Made by a program: the position numbers and the translations under genes
Part shown: positions 43,330-52,684 of the stretch, one piece after another
Layout of the letters: each line of letters begins with the position of its first letter
Numbering within the stretch: position 1 is the first letter of the stretch
The notes under the pieces: generated by a model
The model's input: only the letters and a program-made list of their open reading frames with translations
Told to the model about the DNA's origin: nothing
Database searches by the model: none
NCBI RefSeq assembly: GCF_916618755.1
Contig: NZ_CAKAKB010000003.1
Span: forward strand, 1,178,001-1,242,000
Source: Actinotalea sp. Marseille-Q4924
Lineage (GTDB): Bacteria > Actinomycetota > Actinomycetes > Actinomycetales > Cellulomonadaceae
DNA length: 64,000 nucleotides
Direction of reading: 5' to 3'

Positions 43330-46107
43330 TCACGGCGCCACGGCGGTGGTGTAGCGGGCGGGGTCAGCGCGGAAGCTGTCCGCGCAGTGGTCGGAGCAGA
43401 AGTGGTAGGTCTGGCCCTCGTGCTGGGCGGTGCCGGCTGCCGAGGCAGGGTCGATCCTCATCCCGCAGACCGGGTCGGTCACCTTCTGGGGCTTGTCGGA
43501 CATGGCGTGCTCCGTTCCGTCGTGAGCGTCGTTCCCTATCTCCACCACCGGGTCGGTGGCGGCGACCTGGACGGCCTCGGGCAGCGGCCGTGGGGTGAAG
43601 GTGCGCAGGCGGTTGGCGTTTGCGACCACCGACAGCGAGGACAAGGCCATGGCCGCCGCGGCGATGATCGGGCTGAGCGTCCAGCCCAGTGCCGGGTACA
43701 GCACACCCGCCGCGATCGGGATGCCGATCGCGTTGTACATGAACGCGAAGACCAGGTTCTGGCGGATGTTGCGCATGGTGGCCCGGGACAGGTCGACCGC
43801 GGTGACCAGACCGGAGAGCGCACCGGAGATCAAGGTGATGTCGGAGGACTCGATCGCCACGTCGGTGCCGGTGCCGATCGCCGATCCGACGTCCGCCTGG
43901 GCCAGGGCCGGTGCATCGTTGATGCCGTCCCCGACCATCCCGACCACACGCCCCTCGGCCTGGAGCCGCTGCACCTCGGCCGCCTTGTGCTCAGGCATGA
44001 CCTCGGCCACGACGCGCGTGATGCCGACCTGACGAGCGATCGCGGCGGCGGTGGCCCGGTTGTCCCCGGTCATCATGATCACGTCGATGCCGCGCATCTG
44101 CAGCGCGGCGATGGCGACCGCGGAGCCTTCCTTGAGGGTGTCGGCCACGCCGATCACGCCGGCGAACCGCCCGTCGACGACCGCGAACATCGGGGTCTTG
44201 CCGTCGGCGGCGAGGCGGTCCGCATCGCGGGTCCGGGCGGTGACACCGACGCCGTCGAGCAGGCGCCTGTTCCCGACCAGGACCTCGCGGCCCTGGACCA
44301 GGGCGCGGACGCCTTGACCGGTCACCGCGTCGAAGGCGCTGGCCTCCGGCAGCTGGATCCCGCTGTTCAGAGCGCTGGTCACGATCGCCGCCGCCAACGG
44401 GTGCTCGGAGGAGCGCTCCACCGCCGCGACCAGGGTGAGGAGCTCGACGTCGGTGAACCCGCCTGCGGGGAGCACGTCGGTCAGCGCCGGGGCGCCCTTG
44501 GTGATGGTCCCGGTCTTGTCCAGCACGACGGTGTCGAGCTTGTGGGCCGACTCCAGCGCCTCGGCGGAGCGGATGAGGATGCCGGCCGTCGCACCCTTGC
44601 CCGTGCCGACCGTGATCGACAGCGGTGTTGCCAGCCCCAGGGCGCAGGGGCAGGCGATGATCAGTACGGACACGGCCGCCACCAGCGCGAAGACTGAAGC
44701 CGGCGGTGGGCCCACCAAGGCCCAGATCACGAAGGTCCAGATCGCGATGCCGATGACCGCCGGGACGAAGTAGCTCGAGACCCGGTCCACCAGACGCTGG
44801 ATGGGCGCCTTGGAGCCCTGCGCCTGGCGCACGAGGCGGATGATCTGCGCCAGCATCGTGTCCGCACCGACCTTGGTCGCGGTGTACCGGAAGGCCCCGG
44901 TCTGGTTGATCGTCGCGCCGATCACGGGGTCACCCGGGCCCTTGGTGACCGCGATCGGCTCACCGGTCACCATGGACTCGTCGACCGCGGACGCGCCCTC
45001 CACCACCTCCCCGTCGACGGGAAGCTTCTCCCCGGGCCGGACCACCACCACGTCCCCGACGACGACCTCGTCGAACGGCACCTCGAGCTCGTCGCCGTCA
45101 CGGATCACCCGTGCGGTCCGCGGCTGCAAACCGATCAGCGTCCGGATCGCCTCCCCGGTGCCGGCCTTGGCCTTGGTCTCCAGCAACCGGCCCAGCAGGA
45201 TCAGCGTGATGATCACCCCGACGGCCTCGTAGTACACCTCCCGGGTCTCCTCAGGCAGCAGCCCCGGGGCGAACGTCACCACCAGGCTGTAGCCGAAGGC
45301 TGCGATGGTGCCCAGCGTGATCAGGGAGTTCATGTCCGCGGTGCGGTGCGACAGCGCAAGCCAGCCGGTCTTGTGGATGGGCCAGCCGGTGTAGAGCATC
45401 ACCGGGGAGATGAGGACCATCTGCAGCCACGGGTTCATCAACGCGTCAGGAACCCACATGGCATTGAAGAGCTCCATCGCCATGACCGCCACCAGCACCG
45501 GCAGGGTCAGCACCGTCCCGGCGACCACCCGACGACGCAGGTCCGCGATCTCGGCGGCACGCTCCCGCTCCTCGGAATCCGCATCCTCGGTCACGGCGGG
45601 CGGCTGCTCGGGGCGCGACGGCTCGTGCCCGGCCGGACCGCGCGTGGATGCACCGTCGTCGAGGGCGCTGTCGCGGCCGGCCAGCCGCTCAGCGAGCGCA
45701 ACACCACCACCACCGGTCCCCGGCTGGGGCGACTCGCTGACGACTCGTACCCGCCCGTGCAGCATGTTCATCCCACACGCGAAGGCGTACTCCCCCGGCA
45801 CAGTCGACGTGAACTCCACGGCGGTCGTCGCGTACGCAGGTAGACTTTGGTTGATCTTGAAGTCCGGGAGCAACACGCGAGACGAGCAGTCACCGCTCTC
45901 CTGCCGGTCGAACACCAGGCGCACCGGAACACCGGACACGACCTCGACGAGGTCAGGGCTGTAGCCGCCGCGCACCGTGACCACGACCTGCTGCAACCCA
46001 TCGGCGACGTCAGCGCGCCTGGACTTCTTCGGACCGAAGAAGTACCACCCCAGCAGCGCCGTGAGGACGACACCACCCACAACCACTGACAACTCGAAAC
46101 CGCTCAT
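43330..46107 (-). CDS. copA: CopA-like copper ATPase fused to cupredoxin (N) and YHS (C) domains
   Basis: A 925-residue three-part protein. (1) An N-terminal membrane anchor ([17 protein letters not shown]) and a cupredoxin-like domain (about residues 35-125) with a likely Cu site ([12 protein letters not shown] to [11 protein letters not shown]). (2) A full Cu ATPase core: [12 protein letters not shown] (C486, C488), DKTGT (D530), [28 protein letters not shown], and the copper-pump signatures [15 protein letters not shown] and [16 protein letters not shown]. (3) A C-terminal YHS domain ([22 protein letters not shown]). No HMA domain is present; the separate HMA protein encoded just upstream with an overlapping stop may supply copper. 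Probably exports Cu(I). Confidence 0.92.
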   Translation of the reverse strand: MSGFELSVVVGGVVLTALLGWYFFGPKKSRRADVADGLQQVVVTVRGGYSPDLVEVVSGVPVRLVFDRQESGDCSSRVLLPDFKINQSLPAYATTAVEFTSTVPGEYAFACGMNMLHGRVRVVSESPQPGTGGGGVALAERLAGRDSALDDGASTRGPAGHEPSRPEQPPAVTEDADSEERERAAEIADLRRRVVAGTVLTLPVLVAVMAMELFNAMWVPDALMNPWLQMVLISPVMLYTGWPIHKTGWLALSHRTADMNSLITLGTIAAFGYSLVVTFAPGLLPEETREVYYEAVGVIITLILLGRLLETKAKAGTGEAIRTLIGLQPRTARVIRDGDELEVPFDEVVVGDVVVVRPGEKLPVDGEVVEGASAVDESMVTGEPIAVTKGPGDPVIGATINQTGAFRYTATKVGADTMLAQIIRLVRQAQGSKAPIQRLVDRVSSYFVPAVIGIAIWTFVIWALVGPPPASVFALVAAVSVLIIACPCALGLATPLSITVGTGKGATAGILIRSAEALESAHKLDTVVLDKTGTITKGAPALTDVLPAGGFTDVELLTLVAAVERSSEHPLAAAIVTSALNSGIQLPEASAFDAVTGQGVRALVQGREVLVGNRRLLDGVGVTARTRDADRLAADGKTPMFAVVDGRFAGVIGVADTLKEGSAVAIAALQMRGIDVIMMTGDNRATAAAIARQVGITRVVAEVMPEHKAAEVQRLQAEGRVVGMVGDGINDAPALAQADVGSAIGTGTDVAIESSDITLISGALSGLVTAVDLSRATMRNIRQNLVFAFMYNAIGIPIAAGVLYPALGWTLSPIIAAAAMALSSLSVVANANRLRTFTPRPLPEAVQVAATDPVVEIGNDAHDGTEHAMSDKPQKVTDPVCGMRIDPASAAGTAQHEGQTYHFCSDHCADSFRADPARYTTAVAP

Positions 46108-46352
46108 CTCGGCACCTCCGCGGACTCGGTCGACTTCGGGGCGGTCAACGAGAACCCAGCGTCCTCGACCACTGCCTGCACAGTCCGGCGCTCAGGGGTC
46201 GAGCCAGCGAGGACAACCAAGCGGGATGCACCACCGGCGACAAGTTCGACCCGGACCCACCGCACTCCGGCCAACGAGCGAACCCGCTCCATCAACAAGG
46301 CCAGGCAGGCGCCACACGTCAGACCCCAGACCCTGTAGCTCTTCCGTCTCAC
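46104..46352 (-). CDS. copZ: HMA-domain copper chaperone (CopZ-like)
   Basis: An 82-residue protein made almost entirely of one heavy-metal-associated domain: metal loop GLTCGACLA, then [29 protein letters not shown]. It lacks the usual Met before the first Cys. The GTG at 46352 has GGAGGTGG about 5 bases upstream. Its stop overlaps the start of the copA-like gene. It is the first gene of the copper operon and likely delivers Cu(I) to the pump that follows. Confidence 0.85.
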   Translation of the reverse strand: MRRKSYRVWGLTCGACLALLMERVRSLAGVRWVRVELVAGGASRLVVLAGSTPERRTVQAVVEDAGFSLTAPKSTESAEVPR

Positions 46353-46364
46353 TGCGCCACCTCC

Positions 46365-46381
46365 ATACCCCTGGTCGGTAT
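46365..46381 (-). promoter_or_regulatory. CsoR box
   Basis: ATACC-CCTGGTC-GGTAT, an inverted repeat 13 bases upstream of the copZ-like start, directly before its ribosome site. The arms match the known actinobacterial CsoR operator type. It suggests CsoR represses the copZ/copA/csoR/copB operon when copper is scarce. Confidence 0.6.
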
Positions 46382-46423
46382 CTCCAGGGGACGCCCTCCA
46401 CGTCTTGGAAGCCCCATCGAAGC

Positions 46424-46441
46424 GATGAAGGTCCGATGAAG
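46424..46441 (-). promoter_or_regulatory. CopR-like tandem repeat, site 2
   Basis: GATGAAGGTCCGATGAAG on the plus strand (CTTCATCGGACCTTCATC on the minus), a perfect 7-base direct repeat with an 11-base period. It is 72 bases upstream of the copper operon, behind the CsoR box. The operon may thus be activated by the two-component system and repressed by CsoR. The rest of this 380-base gap shows no gene. Confidence 0.65.
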
Positions 46442-46734
46442 AACGGACGGCCGGACAGGTGAGAGCTGACCCCGGCCCCCGGTAGGGGGCTGTCGAGAGA
46501 TCGAGGCCGGGCCGGTAGCCCGTTTCGAGTGAGTGAGCGGACGACGCGGTGGCCGCCAGGCGCGTTCGAGGAGCGGGCACCTTCCGGAGATCGGACCGGT
46601 ACGCGAGCCGGCCGGTGGTCACGCCTTTCGAACCCAGGACAGGTGGGCCCTCGGCGACATCGCCACCGTCGAGTCGCTGTTCTCGATGCCACCAGCCGCG
46701 CCGCCGGCCAGATACGTGCAGGCCGTACTTGCTG

Positions 46735-47322
46735 TCAGGGAAGACGGATCGCCGTGAACCGGACCAGGTGTTCCCGGGCCGAGATGTCCAAGTGGTCCAG
46801 CCTCAGTCCGACGCTCTCGAACACGGTCAGTAGTTCGCCGGTGGACACAAGTCGGTGAGGCGAGCGATCGACCCAGTGCACCAGGCGGGCCAGCATCGTC
46901 CGCGTCAGGTCGTAGCCGACGAAGACGCCGCCTGGACGAAGGACCCGAGCGACCTCCGCGACCGCCGTCTCCCAGTCGTGGAGATGATGGAGCATCAGGT
47001 AGCTCGTGACACAGTCGAACGAGCCATCCGAGAACGGCAGAGCGGTCGCGTCCGCCTGCCGAGCCTGCGCATTGGGCAGTCGACGCAGCCGCTGCCGCGC
47101 CGACGGCACCATGACCGGGTCGATGTCGGTCGTGGTCACACCGCTGCTCGGGAACAAGCGGGCCAGCTCCGCGGCCATCGTCCCTGTCCCGCGACCGATG
47201 TCCAGGACCTCGCCGTCCACGCGCAGGCCCCGCACGGTCCACGGCAGGACATGTCGTCGAGTGAACCAGTCCCACAGCGTGTTCCGACAGACCACCCGCT
47301 CTAGCCGCGACATGGCGGGCAT
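46735..47322 (-). CDS. class I SAM-dependent methyltransferase
   Basis: About 195 residues. Motif I reads VLDIGRGTGTMA, with Arg where Cys is usual; then TTDIDPVMVPSA, ADATALPFSDGSFDCVTSYLMLHHL, and RVLRPGGVFVGYDLTRTMLA. The ATG pair at 47322-47325 follows AGGAGG. Substrate unknown. It resembles the island 1 methyltransferase in size and in its position beside a metal operon. The order sensor/pump plus methyltransferase occurs in both islands. Confidence 0.78.
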   Translation of the reverse strand: MPAMSRLERVVCRNTLWDWFTRRHVLPWTVRGLRVDGEVLDIGRGTGTMAAELARLFPSSGVTTTDIDPVMVPSARQRLRRLPNAQARQADATALPFSDGSFDCVTSYLMLHHLHDWETAVAEVARVLRPGGVFVGYDLTRTMLARLVHWVDRSPHRLVSTGELLTVFESVGLRLDHLDISAREHLVRFTAIRLP

Positions 47323-47325
47323 CAT

Positions 47326-47630
47326 CAACCTCCTCGACACGACGATCGTCGAGCCGTCGTCGGAGAGCGACCGATGAGCGATGCGAGGCGTGGGTGGGCC
47401 GTGGAGTCGGCCGACCGGCATGCGGGCCGGAGAGGGGACGAGATCGGCTGTGCTTCCTCCGTGCAGCAGACCGCGGCCACAAGCCACCCGACCCGGTGCC
47501 GCACAGTTGCGGTGCCGGCGTTCATGCCCCCCGGCGGTGACGCCTCTGAGCCGCCGCCCAGGATCCCTTAGCGCGTGCTCAGCGCGTGCTCATTCCTTCT
47601 CGGGCGCAGGCGCTGCTCCATGCTTCGGAC
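47326..47630. other. non-coding gap
   Basis: 305 bases without a supported gene. A tandem 11-base repeat (GCGCGTGCTCA twice, 47571-47592) lies near the end of the downstream DUF305 gene. No hairpin terminator was recognised. Confidence 0.3.
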
Positions 47631-48236
47631 CTAGTCCGTCGTGCAGGTGCGCTCGGCCACAGCCGGGAAGTCCGGGACCTGACGCGCCTGAGCTTGCTCA
47701 GTCGTCGTCGCCGGGCCATTGCGCTCGATGTCCTGGATCAGCCAGTCCATCTCGTCGATCTCCCGGCGCTGCGCCTCGCTGATCTCCACTGCCAGCTCGC
47801 ACACCCGCACATCATCGATCTGCGCCCGCTCGGAGCGGGTGATCGCCAGGGAGTGGTGCGGGATCATCGCACTCATCCACGACTGGTCCTGCACGGTGAC
47901 CTGACTGCGGTCCAGGGCCACGCCCGTACCCAGCAGCAGGACGCTCGCGACGACGACGGCGACATTCGCCTTGGTGCTCTTGTACATGTTGAGCATCCAG
48001 GCGAACATCACCAGGCCCATGGCCCCACCCATGGTCAAAGCCATGAAGAGCCGCGACTCGCTCCAGCGCACATGGTCCCACTGGTAGGTGCCGACGAACA
48101 TCGTGGCGTACATGACGACCATCCCGGTGAGGATCATCGCCGCGAAACGCAGGTACATCATCCGCATCTGGCGCTGCTGGTCCTGCGCATCCTGCTGCTG
48201 GTCCTGGTCGACGTGCTGGTCCTCGTTCGGCTGCAT
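47631..48236 (-). CDS. membrane-embedded DUF305 protein
   Basis: A 201-residue protein. A Gln/Asp-rich start (MQPNEDQHVDQDQQQDAQDQQ) is followed by three to four membrane helices (FAAMILTGMVVMYATMFVGTY, LFMALTMGGAMGLVMFAWMLNMY, VAVVVASVLLLGTGVAL) and then one DUF305 unit (QSWMSAMIPHHSLAITRSERAQI). The helices are rich in Met, which suits copper handling. It differs from the two lipoprotein/anchored DUF305 proteins in having a full membrane domain. It follows the Cys-rich gene (78 bases) and is probably co-transcribed. Confidence 0.82.
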   Translation of the reverse strand: MQPNEDQHVDQDQQQDAQDQQRQMRMMYLRFAAMILTGMVVMYATMFVGTYQWDHVRWSESRLFMALTMGGAMGLVMFAWMLNMYKSTKANVAVVVASVLLLGTGVALDRSQVTVQDQSWMSAMIPHHSLAITRSERAQIDDVRVCELAVEISEAQRREIDEMDWLIQDIERNGPATTTEQAQARQVPDFPAVAERTCTTD

Positions 48237-48314
48237 GAAACCCGTCCCTTCAGTCTTGTCGGAGCCGATCAGGCGGCGCACGTGCCCCCCGGGCGCGTGC
48301 GCCGCCGTTCGCCG

Positions 48315-48713
48315 TCAGAGGGCATTCAGCAGCTCGGTGCAGGCTTCCTCACAGGCGCGGCACGCGTCGGCGCAGACTCGGCAGTGCTCATGCATCCCGG
48401 CGTGCTGGGAGCACTCGTCCCCGCATGCGCGGCAGGCAGCGATGCAGGCCTCGAGGTGCGCGCGGGTCAGGTTGGCGTCGTAACCGGTGTGCCGGGACAG
48501 GATGCGCGCGGTGGCCGCACAGCTGTCCGCGCAGTCCAGGTTGGTGCGGATGCACTTGCGTAGATCAGCGACCATCTCTTCGCTCAGGCACGCGTCGGCG
48601 CAGGCGGTGCACGCTTGCGAGCACTCCACGAGCGCATCGACGACGCGCGCCAGGAGCTGGCGGTCGAGGTTGATCTCGGCTGGATAGGTCTCCATCATCT
48701 CGTTCGTCTTCAT
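48315..48713 (-). CDS. four-helix-bundle copper-binding (Csp-like) protein
   Basis: A 132-residue Cys-rich helical protein of the DUF326/copper-storage type. Cysteines line the helices (LVECSQACTACADACLSEE, CIRTNLDCADSCAATA, HLEACIAACRACGDECSQHAG, HCRVCADACRACEEAC), about 19 in all, with His residues nearby. Csp proteins bind many Cu(I) ions in the bundle core. No signal peptide, so probably cytosolic storage. The ATG follows GAGGAGA. A CopR-like repeat lies 106 bases upstream. Confidence 0.92.
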   Translation of the reverse strand: MKTNEMMETYPAEINLDRQLLARVVDALVECSQACTACADACLSEEMVADLRKCIRTNLDCADSCAATARILSRHTGYDANLTRAHLEACIAACRACGDECSQHAGMHEHCRVCADACRACEEACTELLNAL

Positions 48714-48818
48714 CGTGTCTCCTCGGGTCGGTCGGACGGCGGCTGCCATATGCCGTCGATGACCTCTCGACGCTATGGACACGCTCGACGGCGCGCACGC
48801 CGAGGAACCATGACGACG

Positions 48819-48836
48819 ATGAAGATCCGATGAAGC
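48819..48836 (-). promoter_or_regulatory. CopR-like tandem repeat, site 3
   Basis: GATGAAGATCCGATGAAG on the plus strand, differing from site 2 in one base. It is 106 bases upstream of the copper-storage gene on the minus strand. The remaining part of this 355-base gap holds no supported gene. Confidence 0.65.
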
Positions 48837-49068
48837 CCGGCGGCATACGCGGCGCCCGCGGAGACAATGAGGTCCCCGTCCGCGGACGGTGGACCGTGGC
48901 CGTGGAAGGTCACGGACAGCCTCGAGATCCCCGTCGTCGAGCGCACCGACTTCCATCACCGACGCCAGCACGGCGCGATCGAACTCATCCCACACGCCAG
49001 GACGAGGCCAACCACTACCCCGGGCTACGGTCGGTGCGTCAGGGTGCCTCCGCTGAGCCCGGGGCGGT

Positions 49069-49998
49069 TCACCCGAAGCTTGCGGCGTTCTCGACGAACT
49101 CGCGCTTGCAGCCTTCGGAGCAGAACCAGATCCTCCCGCCTTGCCCGTCGACGTGGGCGCCGGTGGTTTCGACCGCCATCCTGCAGACAGGGTCGACTGC
49201 CATCGAGGTGAGGGGGCGGAACTGCCCGTCCTCCAGCCACAAAACGCGGTCGGCAATCTCGCGAAGGCGTTCGTCGTGGCTCACGATCACGACCGAGCAG
49301 CGGTCTTCACGAGCCAGGCTCCGGAGCAGGCGAGCGAGGTCCCGGCCGCGGGAGGCGTCGAGGTTCGCCGTGGGCTCGTCGGCGAGCAGGACGGGTGGGT
49401 CGTTCGCGAGCGCGCGGGCGACGGCGACTCGCTGTTGTTCGCCTCCAGACATCTGCGACGGGCGCGCGGTCGCCCGGTGGGCCAGGCCGACCCGGTCGAG
49501 CAGCTTGGTCGCCCGGTGGCTGGCAGCTGCCCCTGTCGTGCCGGCGAGGTTTGCCGCGACGGCGATGTTCTCGGTGGCGGTGAGCGCGTCGATGAGGGCG
49601 TAGTCCTGGAAGATGAATCCGAACGTGTGAGAGCGCAATGCCGGGAGCTGCTTCTCGGGCGCGGTGGCGATGTCCGTCTCTCGATGGTCGCGGTAGCTGA
49701 CCATGATCGAGCCAGAGCTCGGGCGGAGCAGTGCCCCGAGCATCAGCAGCAGAGTCGTCTTGCCCGACCCCGATGGCCCCATGACGAGCAGCACCTCACC
49801 GGAGGCGACGTCGAGGTCTACAGAACGGACCGCGGCAACAGCGGTATCGCCGAGACCGTAGGTCTTCGTGAGCCCTCGAACCCTCAGGACCGGTACCCCG
49901 CCGGCTGCTGCCGGAGCAGCCTGGGAGGCTCCCGTCGAGCCCGAGCCCGCTGCGGCTCCGGAGCCGATGGCGGCGCGGGTGCCTTCGAAGGTGTTCAT
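49069..49998 (-). CDS. MacB/LolD-type ABC exporter ATPase with C-terminal YHS domain
   Basis: A 309-residue ATPase: a Gly/Ala/Ser-rich N-terminal stretch, then the domain VLRVRGLTKTYGLGDTAVAAVRSVDL with Walker A GPSGSGKTTLL, Q-loop FIFQDYALIDALTATEN, signature MSGGEQQRV, Walker B LLADEPTANLD and H-loop VSHD. The last 45 residues form a YHS domain (DPVCRMAVETTGAH, WFCSEGCKREF), a Cys-based metal-binding module. YHS on an ABC ATPase is unusual and suggests metal-dependent control. Its ATG overlaps the stop of the permease gene (ATGA). Confidence 0.9.
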   Translation of the reverse strand: MNTFEGTRAAIGSGAAAGSGSTGASQAAPAAAGGVPVLRVRGLTKTYGLGDTAVAAVRSVDLDVASGEVLLVMGPSGSGKTTLLLMLGALLRPSSGSIMVSYRDHRETDIATAPEKQLPALRSHTFGFIFQDYALIDALTATENIAVAANLAGTTGAAASHRATKLLDRVGLAHRATARPSQMSGGEQQRVAVARALANDPPVLLADEPTANLDASRGRDLARLLRSLAREDRCSVVIVSHDERLREIADRVLWLEDGQFRPLTSMAVDPVCRMAVETTGAHVDGQGGRIWFCSEGCKREFVENAASFG

Positions 49999-51167
49999 CG
50001 GGTCTCCCGGAAGGCGGTCGCCGCGTCGATGGCGGCGATGCGTCGGAGCGGCCACAGGGCGGCGATCAGACCGACCGGGAGCGCCGTGGCAGTGGTCTGC
50101 GCGACCGCGGTTGCCGTGATGGTCACCTGGACGGCAGGAGCCGCCGTCGGAAGAAGCCAGGCAAGTGCCAACGCAGCCGTCGTGGCCACCGCCGAGGCCA
50201 GGACGACGGTCAGGACGACTTGCATGGCGACCGCACCGGCGAGGCGCGGGGTGCGGGCGCCGAGGGCTTTCAGCACGGCGAAGTCCCGCAGCCGGTTCAA
50301 GGTGGCGGTCATCAGCCCGAGAGCAATGACAGCGAGCGCGATGACCAGCCCGATGGTGGACATCAGTCGGAGCAGGTCGGCGCTCATGTCGGTGACGACG
50401 CGCGCCTCGGACTCAGCGAACCGCTCCCGGCTCTGCACGGTGACTCCGTGGACCTCTGCCCGGATGCGGTCGGCCACGGTTCTCGGGTCGGCACCTGCGT
50501 CGAGGCCTGCGAGCACGTAGGAGACCCGGTCGTCGTGGATGCGAGCGAACTCGGCGCGGTCCACGAACACGGTGGTGTTGGTGATGCTGCTGCCGCCGGT
50601 GGAGAACCCGACGGCACGCACCGGCATGCCCATCACCGTGAACCGGTCTCCCAGGCGGATGCCGAGCCGCTCCGCAGCCTGTTCGTCGAGGATCGCCTCC
50701 CCGGCGCCTGGGGCGCGGCCGGCCACCAGCCCACTCGGGCCACCGCGACCTGCGCGGGTGTCGTAGCCGATCAGGTATGTCAGTTGGCGCCCCTGAGGTC
50801 CGCCTGCAGAGCCGGAGGCAAATGCGATCGGTGCGGCCCAGGCAACGCCCGCCACTTGGGCGATGCGCGCGGGTGCGTCGCCTGGGAGCGTCGAGGCAGA
50901 CATGTGCATCGTCCGCACCCCGGCCTGCGAGACGAACACGTCGGCCGGCGAGGTACGGATGTAGTACGTCACCCGGTCGACGGCGCCGGCGAAGATGCCA
51001 CCGAGGACAAAGACAAGCAGCAAGGACGCCGCCACGCCGAGGACGGTCAACGTGGCGCGCCGCCGGTCCGCAAAGAGGAAGCGCCGCCCCACAGGCACAG
51101 ATCCGGTCCGGCGTGACCGCCGGGTCCGGCTTGGCGGCGGCACCGCAGGGACGGACGTGGTGGTCAT
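49995..51167 (-). CDS. ABC exporter permease (FtsX/MacB type) 1
   Basis: A 390-residue permease with one N-terminal membrane helix (LTVLGVAASLLLVFVLGGIF), a large extracytoplasmic domain, and three C-terminal helices of the FtsX family (IGLVIALAVIALGLMTATLNRLRDFAVLKALGA). It starts four bases inside the stop of permease 2. With permease 2 and the YHS-ATPase it forms a complete exporter; MacB-type systems move lipoproteins, peptides or metal complexes rather than free ions. Confidence 0.88.
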   Translation of the reverse strand: MTTTSVPAVPPPSRTRRSRRTGSVPVGRRFLFADRRRATLTVLGVAASLLLVFVLGGIFAGAVDRVTYYIRTSPADVFVSQAGVRTMHMSASTLPGDAPARIAQVAGVAWAAPIAFASGSAGGPQGRQLTYLIGYDTRAGRGGPSGLVAGRAPGAGEAILDEQAAERLGIRLGDRFTVMGMPVRAVGFSTGGSSITNTTVFVDRAEFARIHDDRVSYVLAGLDAGADPRTVADRIRAEVHGVTVQSRERFAESEARVVTDMSADLLRLMSTIGLVIALAVIALGLMTATLNRLRDFAVLKALGARTPRLAGAVAMQVVLTVVLASAVATTAALALAWLLPTAAPAVQVTITATAVAQTTATALPVGLIAALWPLRRIAAIDAATAFRETR

Positions 51168-52285
51168 CGTCCGCTCCGGAATGCTGAGGCGGCATCGAGC
51201 CGGCTGAGCCGGTGCACTGGCAACCATGCCGCTAGCACCGCCATCACGGCCGCTGCAGCGGCGGTCTGCGCCATCGTGCGGGCGGTCAGCAGGACGGGGA
51301 AGGCTGGCCGCCACCACGCGAGGATCTCCCTGGTGAGCACCAGGAGGACGACGGCGGCGAGCGTGCCGAGGACCGTCAGGGTTACCGTCTGCGCCACGGC
51401 GATCCGCCGCAGTCGCGCTGGGGTAGCGCCGAGAGCCTTGAGGACGCCGAGGTCGCGTTCCTGCTCGGTGACGCGGGTGTAGGCCACGAGCGCGACGATG
51501 AGGGTGCCGGCGACGAAAGCGACCCCGACCATGAGCCGGACCGGCGAGCCGTAGATGTCCGTGGCGAGCTGCAGCGACGCTTCCCTCAGCTGTGCCGGAG
51601 TCCGCACGGAATACCCCTCGGCCCGCAGACGTGCTGCGACGGCTGCGGGTTCGTCGGTGGTGACGAGAACCGCGCCGGTCGTGCCGGTGGCCCCCAGCAT
51701 CTGGTCCATGCCGGAGGTGCTGGTGAACAGCAAAGGGGTCATGAAGAGGGCGGTGTCGTCGGTCAGCCCGACCACGTTCATCTGGTGTCCGAGGATCGGC
51801 AGCAGGTCGCCGATCTCGATGTTGTGCTGGTCGGCCCACAGGACGTCCACGACCACCTCGTCGGCGGCCCGAGGAGCCCTACCGGCGCTGAGCGCCCACG
51901 GGCCGCCCAGACCACTGGTGGGATCGAAGGCGACCGCGGCGACGGCGGCTTTGCCGTGCGGCAGCTCGAGGATCTGGTAAGCCGTCCGCAGTGGCGCTGC
52001 TGCCGTCACGCCCGGTGTCTGGGCGACGCGGTCCACCGTGGGTGCGGGCAACACACCGGGGTCGGCGAAGAGGCTGCGGGTGCCGGCCGGGACGACGACC
52101 AGGTCGGCACCGAGGTGGTCGTCGTAGGTGGTGACGCGGTCCTGGACGCCGACCCAGAGGCCGGCGAGCAGCAGCATCAGCATCAGTGCGAGCCCGATCC
52201 CACTGGCACCCGCCGCTGTGAGCACCGGACGGGAGATGAGGAAGCGACGGCTTATCGGGACCGGTCCATCGCTGCGGCGTGTCAT
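51164..52285 (-). CDS. ABC exporter permease (FtsX/MacB type) 2
   Basis: A 373-residue permease with the same architecture: N-terminal helix (LALMLMLLLAGLWVGVQ), an extracytoplasmic domain (MacB-like, with GADLVVVPAGTRSLFA), and FtsX helices near VAYTRVTEQERDLGVLKALGATPARL. First gene of the three-gene exporter operon. The site at 52555-52572 lies 270 bases upstream. Confidence 0.88.
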   Translation of the reverse strand: MTRRSDGPVPISRRFLISRPVLTAAGASGIGLALMLMLLLAGLWVGVQDRVTTYDDHLGADLVVVPAGTRSLFADPGVLPAPTVDRVAQTPGVTAAAPLRTAYQILELPHGKAAVAAVAFDPTSGLGGPWALSAGRAPRAADEVVVDVLWADQHNIEIGDLLPILGHQMNVVGLTDDTALFMTPLLFTSTSGMDQMLGATGTTGAVLVTTDEPAAVAARLRAEGYSVRTPAQLREASLQLATDIYGSPVRLMVGVAFVAGTLIVALVAYTRVTEQERDLGVLKALGATPARLRRIAVAQTVTLTVLGTLAAVVLLVLTREILAWWRPAFPVLLTARTMAQTAAAAAVMAVLAAWLPVHRLSRLDAASAFRSGR

Positions 52286-52554
52286 GTCGGCTCACGTTCC
52301 TAGGCCGAGTATCGACTCGGGCTCGTACTACCGCTGTCGACCGTGTCGGGGGCCGCGCCCTCTGCCGCCGCTCCGACCAGCAGGAGGATGCCCACCACAG
52401 CGCCCAGCCCCGCCGACAAAGGTGCGACCTGCTCGCTCGGCGGGAGTGATGTCGATCCTCCAAGGGCTGCTCACGACGACCCTCCACCTTCCCGCAGACC
52501 AACCGGGCCCACCGTCAGCGTCCCGCCCACGGGTGAAGGTGACCGCGGGGATGG

Positions 52555-52572
52555 TGTGAAGGTTCGTTGAAG
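52555..52572. promoter_or_regulatory. CopR-like tandem repeat, site 4
   Basis: TGTGAAGGTTCGTTGAAG, 14 of 18 positions of the consensus (reverse orientation). It lies in the 399-base divergent gap between the exporter operon and the small membrane-protein gene 113 bases downstream. Nothing else is seen in the gap. Confidence 0.5.
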
Positions 52573-52684
52573 GCAAGGGCGACCGCCGAGCGCACCTTCG
52601 ACAGCCGATCGCCGGCCGCGGAAGTTGACCGCACCTTGAGCCCGCGTCAGTGCGCCCTTCACGACGACCCGTCACGATGGAAGC

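Noticed and set aside
48867-49068. Possible coding remnant upstream of the Csp-like gene (WPWKVTDSLEIPVVERTDFH on the plus strand)
   Set aside because: Protein-like in feel but with no ribosome site, family or continuation; it cannot be separated from chance at this GC content.
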